64,000 nucleotides of DNA from Lysobacterales bacterium (GTDB lineage: Bacteria; Pseudomonadota; Gammaproteobacteria; Xanthomonadales; Ahniellaceae), in assembly GCA_016703225.1 (NCBI GenBank), contig JADJCM010000003.1, forward strand, positions 310,001 through 374,000, written 5' to 3'. Under the pieces are notes generated by a model. It saw nothing but the letters and a program-made list of their open reading frames with translations, ran no database searches and was not told the origin of the DNA. Shown one piece after another: positions 1-8,596 of this stretch (position 1 is its first letter; each line of letters begins with the position of its first letter). The position numbers and the translations under genes are program-made.

Positions 1-133
1 GCAGGTGCGCATCCGCGACAGCGCACGCACCGCAGGCTTCGACTTCGAGCGCGAGGACCTGGTGCAGTTCGAGCCGTTGCAGGTGCGCGTGGTCGACTTC
101 TCGGCCGAACAGGGCGGGATCACGATCCGATGA
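1..133 (+). CDS. C-terminal end of an unidentified protein (truncated by window start)
   Basis: An open frame runs in from the left edge and stops with TGA at 131-133. About 43 residues are visible and the last ones are GGITIR. I do not recognise the family and no motif can be read. Its stop overlaps the ATG of the next gene (ATGA at 130-133), the same coupling used between the next two genes. It is therefore very probably the upstream member of the respiratory cluster, perhaps an electron-transfer or assembly subunit; that role is inferred from context only. Confidence 0.65.
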   Translation, partial: QVRIRDSARTAGFDFEREDLVQFEPLQVRVVDFSAEQGGITIR

Positions 134-1545
134 ACGCTCCCCTGGTCGAGCACGGGCAGGAGCGCGCAGCCCGGCCCGGCACGCTCTATCTCCCCGAAGC
201 CTTCGGCGATGCGCAGCGTTCGCTGGCGCGCGCCTGGCTGTGGCTCGGGCTGTTCGCGCTGATCGGTGCCGGCCTGTTCTCGATCCTGCTGGTGGTGTCG
301 CGCACGCCCGGGCTGCAGTCGTGGTTCCCGGTCGCCGACTTCTTCCGCGTCGCGCTGGTGGTGCACGTCGATCTGTCGGTGCTGGTCTGGTTCGTGGCCA
401 TGGCCGGGATGATCTGCAGCCTGCAGTTGCGCCCGGTGGCGCTGGCGTTGGCGCGAGGCGCAGCCTGGCTGTGCGCCGCAGGCACCGCAGGCATGCTGCT
501 GGCGCCGTTCCTCGGTGGTGGCGAAGTGCTGATGGCCAACTACATCCCGGTGCTCGACGGACCGGTGTTCCTGGGTTCGCTGCTGGTGTTCGCGAGCGGA
601 ACGACGCTGATGGTGCTGCATGCGTTGTCGGCGGCACCGCGACCCGCGCGCGCGGCGCCCGCGGTCGCTGCGCTGCAGTTCGGCGCCAACGCCAGCATGG
701 TTGCGCTGGCGGTCGCGCTGATCGCGTTCGCGTGGTCGTTCCTGGTGATGCCGGGCCAACTCGCAGGCAAGGCCTACTACGAAGTGCTGTTCTGGGGCGG
801 CGGGCACGCGCTGCAGTTCGCCTGGACCATCCTGATGCTGCTGTCGTGGCTGTGGTTGGCCGGTGCCTGTGGCGGACGCGTGGCGCTGAGCCCGCGGCTG
901 GTGGTGCTGATGTTCCTGCTGGCGCTGGCGAGCGTGTTCGTGACGCCCTACGCCTATCTCGCGCACGACATCGCCTCGGTCGAGCACCGCAATCTGTTGA
1001 CCATGGCGATGCGCATCGGTGGCGGCCTGGCGATCCTGCCGGTGATGCTGGCGGTGACGCTGTCGATGTGGCCGCTGCGGACGTTGGACCCGGCACAGCG
1101 TCCGCTGCGCGCGGCGCTTTGGTCGTCGATGGCGGTGTTCGCGCTCGGCGGCGTGATCGGCATGCTGATCAGCGGCAACAACGTGCGCATCCCGGCGCAC
1201 TACCACGGCAGCATCGTCGGGGTGACGCTGGCGCTGATGGGTGTGGTCTATTTCCTGCTGCCGCGGCTCGGGTATGCGGCGCCGGATTCGCGCATGGCGC
1301 GGTGGCAGCCGGTGCTGTACGCCATCGGGCAGACGCTGCACATTCTTGGTCTGGTGTGGTCCGGTGGCTACGGCGTGCAGCGCAAGGTGGCCGGCGCCGA
1401 GCAGGTGCTGCGCAGCAAGTCGGAGATTGCCGGGATGGGCGTGATGGGCCTCGGTGGCCTGGTCGCGATCATCGGCGGCGTGTTGTTCGTCGTGGTGGTG
1501 ATCCGGGCGATGCGCGCGCCGGTGCAACCGGGAGTCAGGCAATGA
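130..1545 (+). CDS. Heme-copper oxidase superfamily catalytic subunit I (cbb3/NO-reductase-like)
   Basis: A 471-residue integral membrane protein with about 12 hydrophobic segments. Histidines fall near the places expected for a heme-copper oxidase subunit I: H79 in VVHVDLS (low-spin heme), H226 in GGGHALQF, H279 and H286 in the following helix region, and H357/H359 in PAHYHGS. In oxygen reductases of the A type the helix-VI histidine is followed four residues later by the cross-linked tyrosine (HPEVY). Here the segment reads HALQF, so that tyrosine is absent, as in nitric oxide reductases. I infer a terminal reductase for O2 or, more likely, NO. It overlaps its neighbours at both ends by ATGA, next to a cytochrome b/reductase fusion and a cytochrome c, so the four genes probably form one complex. 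The substrate cannot be decided from sequence alone. Confidence 0.8.
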   Translation: MNAPLVEHGQERAARPGTLYLPEAFGDAQRSLARAWLWLGLFALIGAGLFSILLVVSRTPGLQSWFPVADFFRVALVVHVDLSVLVWFVAMAGMICSLQLRPVALALARGAAWLCAAGTAGMLLAPFLGGGEVLMANYIPVLDGPVFLGSLLVFASGTTLMVLHALSAAPRPARAAPAVAALQFGANASMVALAVALIAFAWSFLVMPGQLAGKAYYEVLFWGGGHALQFAWTILMLLSWLWLAGACGGRVALSPRLVVLMFLLALASVFVTPYAYLAHDIASVEHRNLLTMAMRIGGGLAILPVMLAVTLSMWPLRTLDPAQRPLRAALWSSMAVFALGGVIGMLISGNNVRIPAHYHGSIVGVTLALMGVVYFLLPRLGYAAPDSRMARWQPVLYAIGQTLHILGLVWSGGYGVQRKVAGAEQVLRSKSEIAGMGVMGLGGLVAIIGGVLFVVVVIRAMRAPVQPGVRQ

Positions 1546-3490
1546 TCGCGCTGCTGAAACGGGTACTGCGTTCCGGGTTCATGCTGGTCGAGGACGTGTT
1601 CAACCGCGCCTTCGGCGATCGCTTCAACCCGCTCTATCATCTGGGCGCGACCGCGTTCTTCCTGTTCTGGGTGGTGACCATCACCGGCACTTATCTGTAC
1701 GCATTCTTCGATACCGCGGTGGCTGCGGCCTATCCGTCGGTGGAGTCGCTGACGCATCGCCAGTGGTTTGCCGGCGGCATCCTGCGCAGCGTGCATCGCT
1801 ACGCGTCGGACGCGATGGTGGTGATCATGCTGCTGCACATGCTGCGCTACTTTGCGTTCGACCGGTTGCGCGGTTTCCGCTGGTTCTCGTGGGTGTCTGG
1901 CGTCGGATTGATCTGGCTGGTCTACATCGTCGGCATCAATGGCTACATGCTGCCCTGGGATCGCTACGCCCAGTTCGTCACCGTCGGCGCGTTCGAGTGG
2001 ATGAGCGCGCTGCCGCTGTTCGGCGCCACCATCATGCGCAACTTCATCTACCCGGCGAGCATGACCGATCGCTTCTTCTCGCTGCTCGCCTTCATCCATA
2101 TCGGCGTTTCGTTCCTGATCCTGCTGCTGATGTGGGTGCACGTGCAGCGCGTGCCGAAGGCGGCCACGCAGCCGCCGCGTCCGATCGCGCTGAGCCTGCT
2201 GCTGACGCTGCTGGCGCTGGCATTGCTGCTGCCGGTGCTGAGCCATCCCGGCGGCATGGCCGATTTGACACGCGCGATCGATGCCGTGCGCCTGGACTGG
2301 GTGTTCCTGCCGGTGTTGCCGCTGATGTATCGCACCTCGCCGCAGACCGCCTGGGCGGTGGTGATCGTCGGCACGCTGCTGCTGCTCGCGCGCTGCCCTG
2401 GCTGCCCTGGCGTCGTGCCGGCGGCCAGCGCGAATTCCAGCTGGCGTTCCATCCCGGTGACCAGCATGTGGGAGCCAAGCCGGGCGAGACCCTGCTCGAC
2501 GCCGGGCTGCGCGCCGGCCTGGCCTTGCCCTACGACTGCCGCAATGGCGGCTGTGGCGTCTGCGTGTGCAGCGTGCTGAATGGTCGCGTCGAGCACGGCG
2601 CCTACCAGCCCGCGGTGCTGACCGACGCCATGCGCGCCGCCGGCAAGACGCTGATGTGCATGGCAACGCCGCTGGAGGACGTCGAGATTGATGTGCCGGT
2701 GGAATCTTTGCGGCCGGGCGTGGCGGACACGGTGGCCGTGTACAGCGGTCGCGTCGAACGCATGGAACGGTTGAACGCGGACGTGATCCGCATGCAGCTG
2801 TCCCTGCCCGCGGGCAAGCGCATCGACTTCGCCGCTGGCCAGTACATCAACATCCTGCTCGAAGACGGCGAGAAGCGCGCGTTCTCATTCGCTTCGGCGC
2901 CGCACGACAACGCGCAGATCGAGTTGCACGTTCGTCTGGTGCCGGGTGGGCGCTTCACCACGCGCGTATTCGAGTCGATGCAGGTGGGCGACGAACTGCG
3001 CTTCGAGGGGCCGGTCGGTCGCTTCACCCTGCATGCCGGTCAGCGGCCGATCCTGCTGGTAGCCGGCGCCACCGGGTTTGCGCCGATCAAGAGCATCGTC
3101 GAGGACGCCTTCCACCGTGGCGTACAGCGGCCGATGCACTTGTATTGGGGCGTGCGTCAGAAAGCCGACCTGTACCTGCGCGATCTGGCCGAACGCTGGG
3201 CGAGCGAGCACCCCAATTTCCGCTTCGTGCCGGTGCTGTCCGAGCCGGCACCGGAAGATGCCTGGCAGGGTCGCACCGGTTTCGTGCACGAAGCCATGCT
3301 CGCCGACTTCCCGGACCTGCGCGGCCACGAAGTCTATGTTTGCGGATCGGTGCGAATGGTTGAAAATGCGGTACCGGCGCTGGCGCAGGGCCTAGATGAA
3401 AATGCCTGTTTTTCGGATGCGTTCGTGCCCGGTTTCCGGACCGCGACGGAGGCGCCCGGCGGGCAGGATCGTGTTGATCCAGCAACCTGA
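1542..3490 (+). pseudogene. Cytochrome b / 2Fe-2S ferredoxin / FAD-NAD(P)H reductase fusion, frameshifted near 2390
   Basis: Two frames must be joined to read this gene. From ATG 1542 the first frame encodes a cytochrome b/b6 N-terminal domain with four membrane ligands in the classical spacing (H85 and H99, H186 and H200) and GYMLPWD. The second frame continues without its own start codon at the domain boundary. It holds a plant-type 2Fe-2S domain (C-x4-C-x2-C in DCRNGGCGVC, fourth Cys in LMCMA), an FAD domain (RAFSFAS), an NAD(P) motif (GATGFAP) and the C-terminal YVCGS. The switch from frame 0 to frame 2 fits loss of one base around the GCGCGC and duplicated CTGCCCTGG at 2387-2410. Either the gene is broken, or, since both halves look well conserved, the base is a sequencing error. 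The intact protein would be about 648 residues and pass electrons from NAD(P)H through FAD and FeS to membrane hemes. Confidence 0.75.
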
Positions 3491-3521
3491 GTCGTTCATT
3501 CAATCCTTGAGGGAAAGTTCC

Positions 3522-4010
3522 ATGAAGAAGTCGATCCTTGCGCTCCTGATCGTTGCCTCGCTCGCCGCCTGCAAGCCGCAGGACCCGGCGCCGCTGCCGG
3601 CCGAAGCCACCGCTGCTCCGGCCCCGGTTGCCGCACCCGCCGAGCCGGCACCAGTTGCCGATCCTGCCGCTGTCGATCCCACCGCAGCCCCGGCCGAAGG
3701 TGCTGCGCCTGCCGATGGCGCTGCTCCGGTGGATGCCGCGCCGGCTGCCGTGGCCACGGTCGATGGCGAAGCCGTGTACAAGAAGGCCTGCGTGCTCTGC
3801 CACGGCGCCGGTGTCGCCGGTGCGCCGAAGTTCGGCGATGCCGCAGACTGGGGGACGCGCGCCGCGCAGGGCGAGGCGATGCTGTTCGAGCATGCGATCA
3901 AGGGCTTCACCGGCCAGAAGGGCATGATGCCGGCCAAGGGCGGCTCGGTCGGTCTGTCCGACGACGAGGTCAAGGCTGCCGTGACCTACATGGTCGAGCA
4001 CTCGAAGTGA
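3522..4010 (+). CDS. Lipoprotein c-type cytochrome (cytochrome c5-like)
   Basis: 162 residues from ATG 3522, preceded by a GAGGGA ribosome site. Residues 1-17 are a lipoprotein signal ending LAAC, so the protein should be anchored in a membrane facing the periplasm. A proline/alanine-rich tether of about 65 residues follows, then one heme domain with CVLCH as the CxxCH site and GMMPAKGG supplying the probable axial methionine. The domain resembles small monoheme cytochromes of the c5 type. It follows the reductase fusion by 31 bases and precedes a hairpin terminator, so it is probably the last gene of the respiratory cluster and its electron carrier. An earlier in-frame start exists but lies inside the previous gene. 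Confidence 0.85.
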   Translation: MKKSILALLIVASLAACKPQDPAPLPAEATAAPAPVAAPAEPAPVADPAAVDPTAAPAEGAAPADGAAPVDAAPAAVATVDGEAVYKKACVLCHGAGVAGAPKFGDAADWGTRAAQGEAMLFEHAIKGFTGQKGMMPAKGGSVGLSDDEVKAAVTYMVEHSK

Positions 4011-4015
4011 ACCAC

Positions 4016-4049
4016 CTCGGATGCCGCGGCTTCGGCCGCGGCATCCGAG
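4016..4049 (+). terminator. Perfect 15-bp hairpin with TTCG loop after the respiratory cluster
   Basis: Arms at 4016-4030 and 4035-4049 are exact inverted copies around a TTCG tetraloop, starting 6 bases after the cytochrome c stop. No U-tract follows, so it may end transcription weakly or protect the 3' end of the mRNA. Confidence 0.65.
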
Positions 4050-4083
4050 TCGCATCATGCTGTAATGGCGGCCTCGTGAACTG

Positions 4084-5844
4084 ATGCCGAGGCCCGCCAT
4101 CCACCCGTTGACCCGACTGTTCGCGTTCGCGCGACCGTATCGCCGCAATGCCGGCCTGGCATCGATGTTCTCGGTGCTGAACAAGTTCTTCGACGTGTTG
4201 CCGGAGTTGCTGATCGGCGTTGCGGTCGATGTTGTCGTGAACCAGAAGCAGAGTTTCCTGGCCGGGCTCGGCATCATCGAGCCGATGACCCAGTTGTGGT
4301 GGCTGGTCGCGTTGACCGTGCTGATCTGGGTTTGCGAGTCCCTGTTCGAATACCTGTACGCGCTGAAGTGGCGCGGGCTGGCGCAGGACCTGCAGCACGA
4401 GTTGCGCCAGGCGGCGTATGCGCATGTGCAGAAACTGCCGCCGGACTTCATCGCGCGCGAACGCAGCGGCAAGCTGATGGCGCTGATGAACGAGGACGTG
4501 AACCAGATCGAGCGTTTCCTCAACACCGGCGCGAACGACCTGATCCAGGTGTTCTGCTCGTCGCTGATGGTCGGCGCGGTGTTCTTCGTGATCACCAGCA
4601 AGCTTGCGGTGCTGGCCCTGCTGCCGATCCCGCTGATCCTGTTCGGTGCATTCTGGTTCCAGCGGCGGCTGTATCCGCGCTATGCGGCGGCGCGCGATGC
4701 AGCAGCGGTGGTGTCGAACCGGCTCAACAACAACCTCGGCGGCATGGCCACGATCCAGGCCTATACCGCCGAGGCCTTCGAGAGCGAACACGTGCGCGCG
4801 GCCTCGGAGCAGTTCCGCGCGCGCAATGCCGACGCGATCCGCGTATCGGCGGCGATCACGCCGGTGATCCGCATGGCGATCCTGGCCGGCTTCGTCGCGA
4901 CCCTGTTGTATGGCGGTCATCTCGCCCTGAGCGGCGAGATCGGCGTCGGCAGCTACTCGGCACTGGTGTACCTGACCCAGCGTCTGCTGTGGCCGCTGAC
5001 ACGCCTCGCCGACATGACCGACCTTTATCAGCGCGCGATGGCTTCGGTGAATCGGGTGATGGACTTGCTGGAGACACCGATTGCCCGACGCGGCGACGCC
5101 GCAATCGCGCAGCGGCCGCAGGGCGCGCTGCGCTTCGAGCATGTGGGTTTCGCCTATGCCGACACACCGACGCTGATCGACGTCAGTCTCGAGGTGCCGG
5201 CCGGGCAGACGATCGCACTGGTTGGCGGCACCGGCAGCGGCAAGAGCACGCTGCTCAAGCTGCTGCTGCGCTTCCACGATCCGGCCAGCGGCCGCATCCT
5301 GCTCGATGGCGCCGACCTCGCCGCGATCGATCCGGTCGCGCTTCGCAAGCGCATCGGCTACGTTGCCCAAGACCCGTTCCTGACGGACGGCAGCATCGCC
5401 GACAACATCGCCTACGGCGAACGCGAACCTGATCGCGCCCGCGTCGAGGCCGCCGCACGCGCGGCCGAAGCACATGACTTCATCGCCGCATTGCCGAATG
5501 GATACGCGAGCGCCGTCGGCGAACGCGGCGCCAATCTCTCCGGCGGCCAACGCCAACGCATCGCGCTCGCGCGTGCGCTCTATCGCGATCCGGTCATCCT
5601 GATCCTCGACGAAGCCACCTCCGCCGTCGACAACGAAACCGAAGCCGCCATCCAGCGCTCGCTCGCCCACGTTTCCAAGGGCCGCACCACCATCGTCGTC
5701 GCCCACCGCCTCTCGACCGTGAGTCACGCGGACTGCATCCACGTCATCGACCAGGGCCACCTGCGCGAATCCGGCACCCACGACCAACTGCTCGCCAGCA
5801 ACGGCACCTACGCCGCGCTGTGGCGGTTGCAGACGGGGGAGTGA
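4084..5844 (+). CDS. ABC exporter, fused permease and ATPase (MsbA-like half transporter)
   Basis: 586 residues. The N-terminal ~320 residues form a six-helix type I exporter permease domain; the C-terminal part is an ABC ATPase. Visible motifs are Walker A GGTGSGKST, the signature LSGGQRQR, Walker B VILILDEAT and the H-loop VVAHRLST. Proteins of this plan work as dimers and pump lipids, peptides or drugs out of the cytoplasm; the substrate cannot be told here. The start ATG 4084 follows TGTAAT (4063-4068), a plausible -10 box. The gene stands alone between the hairpin at 4049 and a spacer with a small open frame. Confidence 0.85.
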   Translation: MPRPAIHPLTRLFAFARPYRRNAGLASMFSVLNKFFDVLPELLIGVAVDVVVNQKQSFLAGLGIIEPMTQLWWLVALTVLIWVCESLFEYLYALKWRGLAQDLQHELRQAAYAHVQKLPPDFIARERSGKLMALMNEDVNQIERFLNTGANDLIQVFCSSLMVGAVFFVITSKLAVLALLPIPLILFGAFWFQRRLYPRYAAARDAAAVVSNRLNNNLGGMATIQAYTAEAFESEHVRAASEQFRARNADAIRVSAAITPVIRMAILAGFVATLLYGGHLALSGEIGVGSYSALVYLTQRLLWPLTRLADMTDLYQRAMASVNRVMDLLETPIARRGDAAIAQRPQGALRFEHVGFAYADTPTLIDVSLEVPAGQTIALVGGTGSGKSTLLKLLLRFHDPASGRILLDGADLAAIDPVALRKRIGYVAQDPFLTDGSIADNIAYGEREPDRARVEAAARAAEAHDFIAALPNGYASAVGERGANLSGGQRQRIALARALYRDPVILILDEATSAVDNETEAAIQRSLAHVSKGRTTIVVAHRLSTVSHADCIHVIDQGHLRESGTHDQLLASNGTYAALWRLQTGE

Positions 5845-5887
5845 GAGTTGGATGAGGTGGTTGCCATTGATGTGCGAGCGATAGTTC

Positions 5888-6067
5888 ATGGGACACAGCG
5901 CGTTCTTGACGGTTCTGGTCGGCCCGATCCAATGCTTGGTGGTCGCTACGCCTGCCCTTGAGCTCTTCGCCTACACGCGTGCGTTGATTCGTGCCGAGCG
6001 GCGGGACAGCTGGGTGATGGTTTTCCTGATGGTGGTCGCGTTTGCATGGAGCTATACAACAAATTGA
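5888..6067 (+). CDS. Possible small membrane protein, 59 residues
   Basis: An ATG-initiated frame of 59 residues with two hydrophobic stretches (about residues 5-25 and 42-57) and a basic loop between them (RALIRAERR). No clear Shine-Dalgarno site is seen and the family is not recognised. It lies on the same strand as its neighbours and its end overlaps the left arm of the inverted repeat at 6053-6080. The hydrophobic pattern is what one expects of a real two-helix protein, but chance cannot be excluded. Confidence 0.35.
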   Translation: MGHSAFLTVLVGPIQCLVVATPALELFAYTRALIRAERRDSWVMVFLMVVAFAWSYTTN

Positions 6068-6080
6068 AAAGTGTTGTATA
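6053..6080. promoter_or_regulatory. Operator-like inverted repeat before the nucleotidyltransferase gene
   Basis: TATACAACA at 6053-6061 and its exact reverse complement TGTTGTATA at 6072-6080 are separated by 10 bases, so the half-site centres are 19 bases apart. The right arm ends 7 bases before ATG 6088. The site is A/T-rich in a very GC-rich region, which points to a dimeric repressor site covering the promoter. No regulator gene sits next to it. Confidence 0.6.
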
Positions 6081-6087
6081 ACGCGCC

Positions 6088-7149
6088 ATGCCCAAGTTCT
6101 ATCGCGAGCTTTCGGTGTCGGCGTCGACGGCGTATGCGCAGGTGCATGCGGCGGCGATGGCGCTGGAGTTGGCGCGGGATGTGTCGCACCTGCAGGGGAG
6201 CTTCGCGACCAAGACCGTGCGTGGCAGTCGGCATTGGTATTTTGCGTTTCGCGAGCCCGATCAGCGAATCCGACAGATCTATGTCGGGCCCGATTCTGCC
6301 GAAGTGCGTGCGCTGGTCGAGCGCGCCAGGGCCAATGCGCCGATTGCGGCGTTGAAGCCGCTGGCGAAGAGTGCGGCATCACTGGGCAACGCCACCGTGC
6401 AGCGCAAGCACCTGTCGGTGATCCTGCGCCTCAACGAGTTCGGCTTCTTCCGCGCCGGCGGCGTGCTCGTAGGCACGCATGCGTTTCTTGCGTATGCGAA
6501 CCAGCTTGGATTGCAGTGGGCCGGCTGCGACCAGACGGCGGATGTCGATTTTGCGCATGCCGGCCGCAATGTCTCGATTGCCTTGCCGGCCGATGTCGAC
6601 TCGACGCCGCACGCCGCGCTGACGACGATGGAGGAAGGCTTCCTGCCGCTCGTGCAGTATCGCGGCCAAGCCGGCGCGAGTTATCGCAAGAGGGACGAGC
6701 CCGAGTTCCAGGTCGACTTCCTGACACCGAAGACCGGTCGTACTGACGACCCCATCGAGGTCGGGCACCTCGACGTCGCGCTGCAGCCACTTCGGTTCAT
6801 GGAATTTTCGCTCGAAGGCATTGAGCAGGCGACCTTGTTCGAGCAGACCGGCCGCTGCGTCGTCGTCAGCCTGCCGGCGCCCGCGCGCTACGCCGTGCAC
6901 AAGTTGCTCATCGTCGGCGAGCGCAGCGGGGCCTATCGCGCCAAGATCGCCAAGGATGTGGCGCAGGCCGCATCGCTGATCGAGTATTTCGCGAGCAACG
7001 ACATTGATCCGCTGATCGCCGCCTGGCACGACGCGCGTGGGCGTGGCCCGGGTTGGCGCAAGCGCGCCGACGAAGGCCTGCGCGCATTGCGTTCGGTCGC
7101 TTCCGAGCACGCGGCCTTGCTGGGCGGGTCGAAGTCAAGGTCACCCTGA
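6088..7149 (+). CDS. GSU2403-family nucleotidyltransferase-fold protein
   Basis: 353 residues. The centre reads GGVLVGTHAFLAYANQLG followed by TADVDFA, i.e. the Gly-rich turn and the D-x-D metal-binding pair of the polymerase-beta nucleotidyltransferase fold as seen in GSU2403-type proteins. Members occur in bacteria as isolated or defence-associated genes; targets are unknown. The N-terminal ~100 residues form a separate alpha-rich region that includes GSRHWYFAFRE. The gene is monocistronic, starts at ATG 6088 just after a palindromic operator-like site, and is not obviously part of the neighbouring transporter or secreted-protein genes. The enzymatic target (nucleic acid, protein or small molecule) cannot be inferred. 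Confidence 0.7.
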   Translation: MPKFYRELSVSASTAYAQVHAAAMALELARDVSHLQGSFATKTVRGSRHWYFAFREPDQRIRQIYVGPDSAEVRALVERARANAPIAALKPLAKSAASLGNATVQRKHLSVILRLNEFGFFRAGGVLVGTHAFLAYANQLGLQWAGCDQTADVDFAHAGRNVSIALPADVDSTPHAALTTMEEGFLPLVQYRGQAGASYRKRDEPEFQVDFLTPKTGRTDDPIEVGHLDVALQPLRFMEFSLEGIEQATLFEQTGRCVVVSLPAPARYAVHKLLIVGERSGAYRAKIAKDVAQAASLIEYFASNDIDPLIAAWHDARGRGPGWRKRADEGLRALRSVASEHAALLGGSKSRSP

Positions 7150-7283
7150 TGCTTGTGCACCCATGGCCGCGGCGCGTACGGCGTGAAATCGCGCGATCGC
7201 GCACCCGCCGGCCGTGATCAGAGTCTCAGCCGCGTGCGCACGCGACTGGCTAGCATCGCTCGCCGATTCCGTTGAGGACGCCC

Positions 7284-8531
7284 GTGGCCCGATCTGTCTC
7301 CGCGATGTTGTTGTCGCTCGCATTCGCAACTGCTGCGCCATCGGTTGCTGCCGAACCGTGGGTTGCGGTCTACCACCCGCTGTACCAGTGGTCGGAGGTG
7401 CCGCCGGCAGCGGTGCCGTGGAACTCGATCACGCATCTGATCGTGGGCTATCTGCTGCCGGAGGAGGGGCCGCCTGGGAACTTCACGGTCGCGCCGCCGA
7501 ACTGGTACGGCGATGCCGCCTTTGCATCCGAGGCCGCGGCGTACTCGGCTGCAGGTGCGGCGGCAGGGCGTGTGGTCACCTGCATGCTCGGCGGCGATGG
7601 GTCGAACCCGGGCAACGTCTGGAACAACGCGACCACGCCGGCGCGCGTCGCCGCGTTCGCCGCCAACATCAAGGCCGTGGTCCAGCCGCTTGGTTGCACC
7701 GGGGTCGATCTGGACTGGGAGAACGGCGTCGACTACGCCGCGTTGGTCCGCCTCGCGCAGGCACTGCGCACGGCGTGGCCGCAAGCGGTCATCACCATCC
7801 CGACCGCGTTCACCGGCGAGGACGCGGCAGCGCTCGCGCCGGCGGCGGCAGCGGTCGATGCGTTCATGCCGATGACCTACATCGCGGTGCCGCAGTGGGG
7901 CGGCTGGACGCTGCCTTCACCGCTGACGCCACTCTACGTGGTCGGCGCCAACAGCAACTCGATCGACACCGTACGCGGACGCTGGCAGGCCGCCGGCGTG
8001 CCGACGAGCAAGCTGGTGATGGGGGTCGGCGGCTTCGGTCTGGTTTGGGGCGACAGCAACGCCGACAACCTCGCGCCGGTCACTCCGTATTCGAGTGACG
8101 GCAGCGGTGCGGCGGCGGGCGAGTGGGAAGGCATCGCCTCCGACAACGCGGTCACGCAGTCGTGGCTCAGCGAAACGCTGTCCGAGCACCCGGGAGCGTT
8201 CACCGAGGTCTGGGACGAAGCGCAGAAGATCTCCTACTGGCGCACCGCTTCGACCTCGGTCCAGGTCACCGTCGATGATCTCTACTGCGTGCTCTGGAGC
8301 AATTGCGCGACCACTGCGGACGTCAGCCTGATCTTCTACGAGACGCCGCGGTCGATGGTCGCGAAGTCCGCCTACGTCGGCCAGCACGGCATGAAAGGCA
8401 TGATGTTCTGGACCCTCTCTCAGATGCGCGACGGCTCGACGTTCCCCAATCTCGAAGCGATCTCGACGCTGTTCGCGGATGGCTTCGAGGGCAACGCGGT
8501 GGTCGCATGCGACGCGGCCACTGCACCGTAG
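7284..8531 (+). CDS. Secreted GH18-like (chitinase-type) protein
   Basis: A signal peptide (ARSVSAMLLSLAFATAAPSVAA) is followed by a TIM-barrel domain with the glycoside hydrolase 18 landmark TGVDLDWENG, whose glutamate is the proton donor. The first acidic residue of the usual D-G-x-D-x-D-x-E motif is threonine here, which may lower or change activity. MPMTY and the late tryptophan in MMFWTLS also fit GH18. The C-terminus carries LFADGFEGN. I chose GTG 7284 because GAGGAC lies 5 bases upstream; TTG 7272 is the alternative. About 415 residues, exported to the periplasm or medium. Chitin or peptidoglycan-derived glycans are possible substrates. Confidence 0.75.
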   Translation: MARSVSAMLLSLAFATAAPSVAAEPWVAVYHPLYQWSEVPPAAVPWNSITHLIVGYLLPEEGPPGNFTVAPPNWYGDAAFASEAAAYSAAGAAAGRVVTCMLGGDGSNPGNVWNNATTPARVAAFAANIKAVVQPLGCTGVDLDWENGVDYAALVRLAQALRTAWPQAVITIPTAFTGEDAAALAPAAAAVDAFMPMTYIAVPQWGGWTLPSPLTPLYVVGANSNSIDTVRGRWQAAGVPTSKLVMGVGGFGLVWGDSNADNLAPVTPYSSDGSGAAAGEWEGIASDNAVTQSWLSETLSEHPGAFTEVWDEAQKISYWRTASTSVQVTVDDLYCVLWSNCATTADVSLIFYETPRSMVAKSAYVGQHGMKGMMFWTLSQMRDGSTFPNLEAISTLFADGFEGNAVVACDAATAP

Positions 8532-8596
8532 CGGCGCCAACTGACAGTTCTCCCCTCCGTTCTGCGTACACAGCGCGCAGTCCACGGGAGATGGCA

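Noticed and set aside
2380..2415. Classical -1 programmed frameshift in the reductase fusion
   Set aside because: No X-XXY-YYZ heptamer or clear downstream pseudoknot is visible; a missing base explains the data more simply, though it stays listed as a finding to verify.
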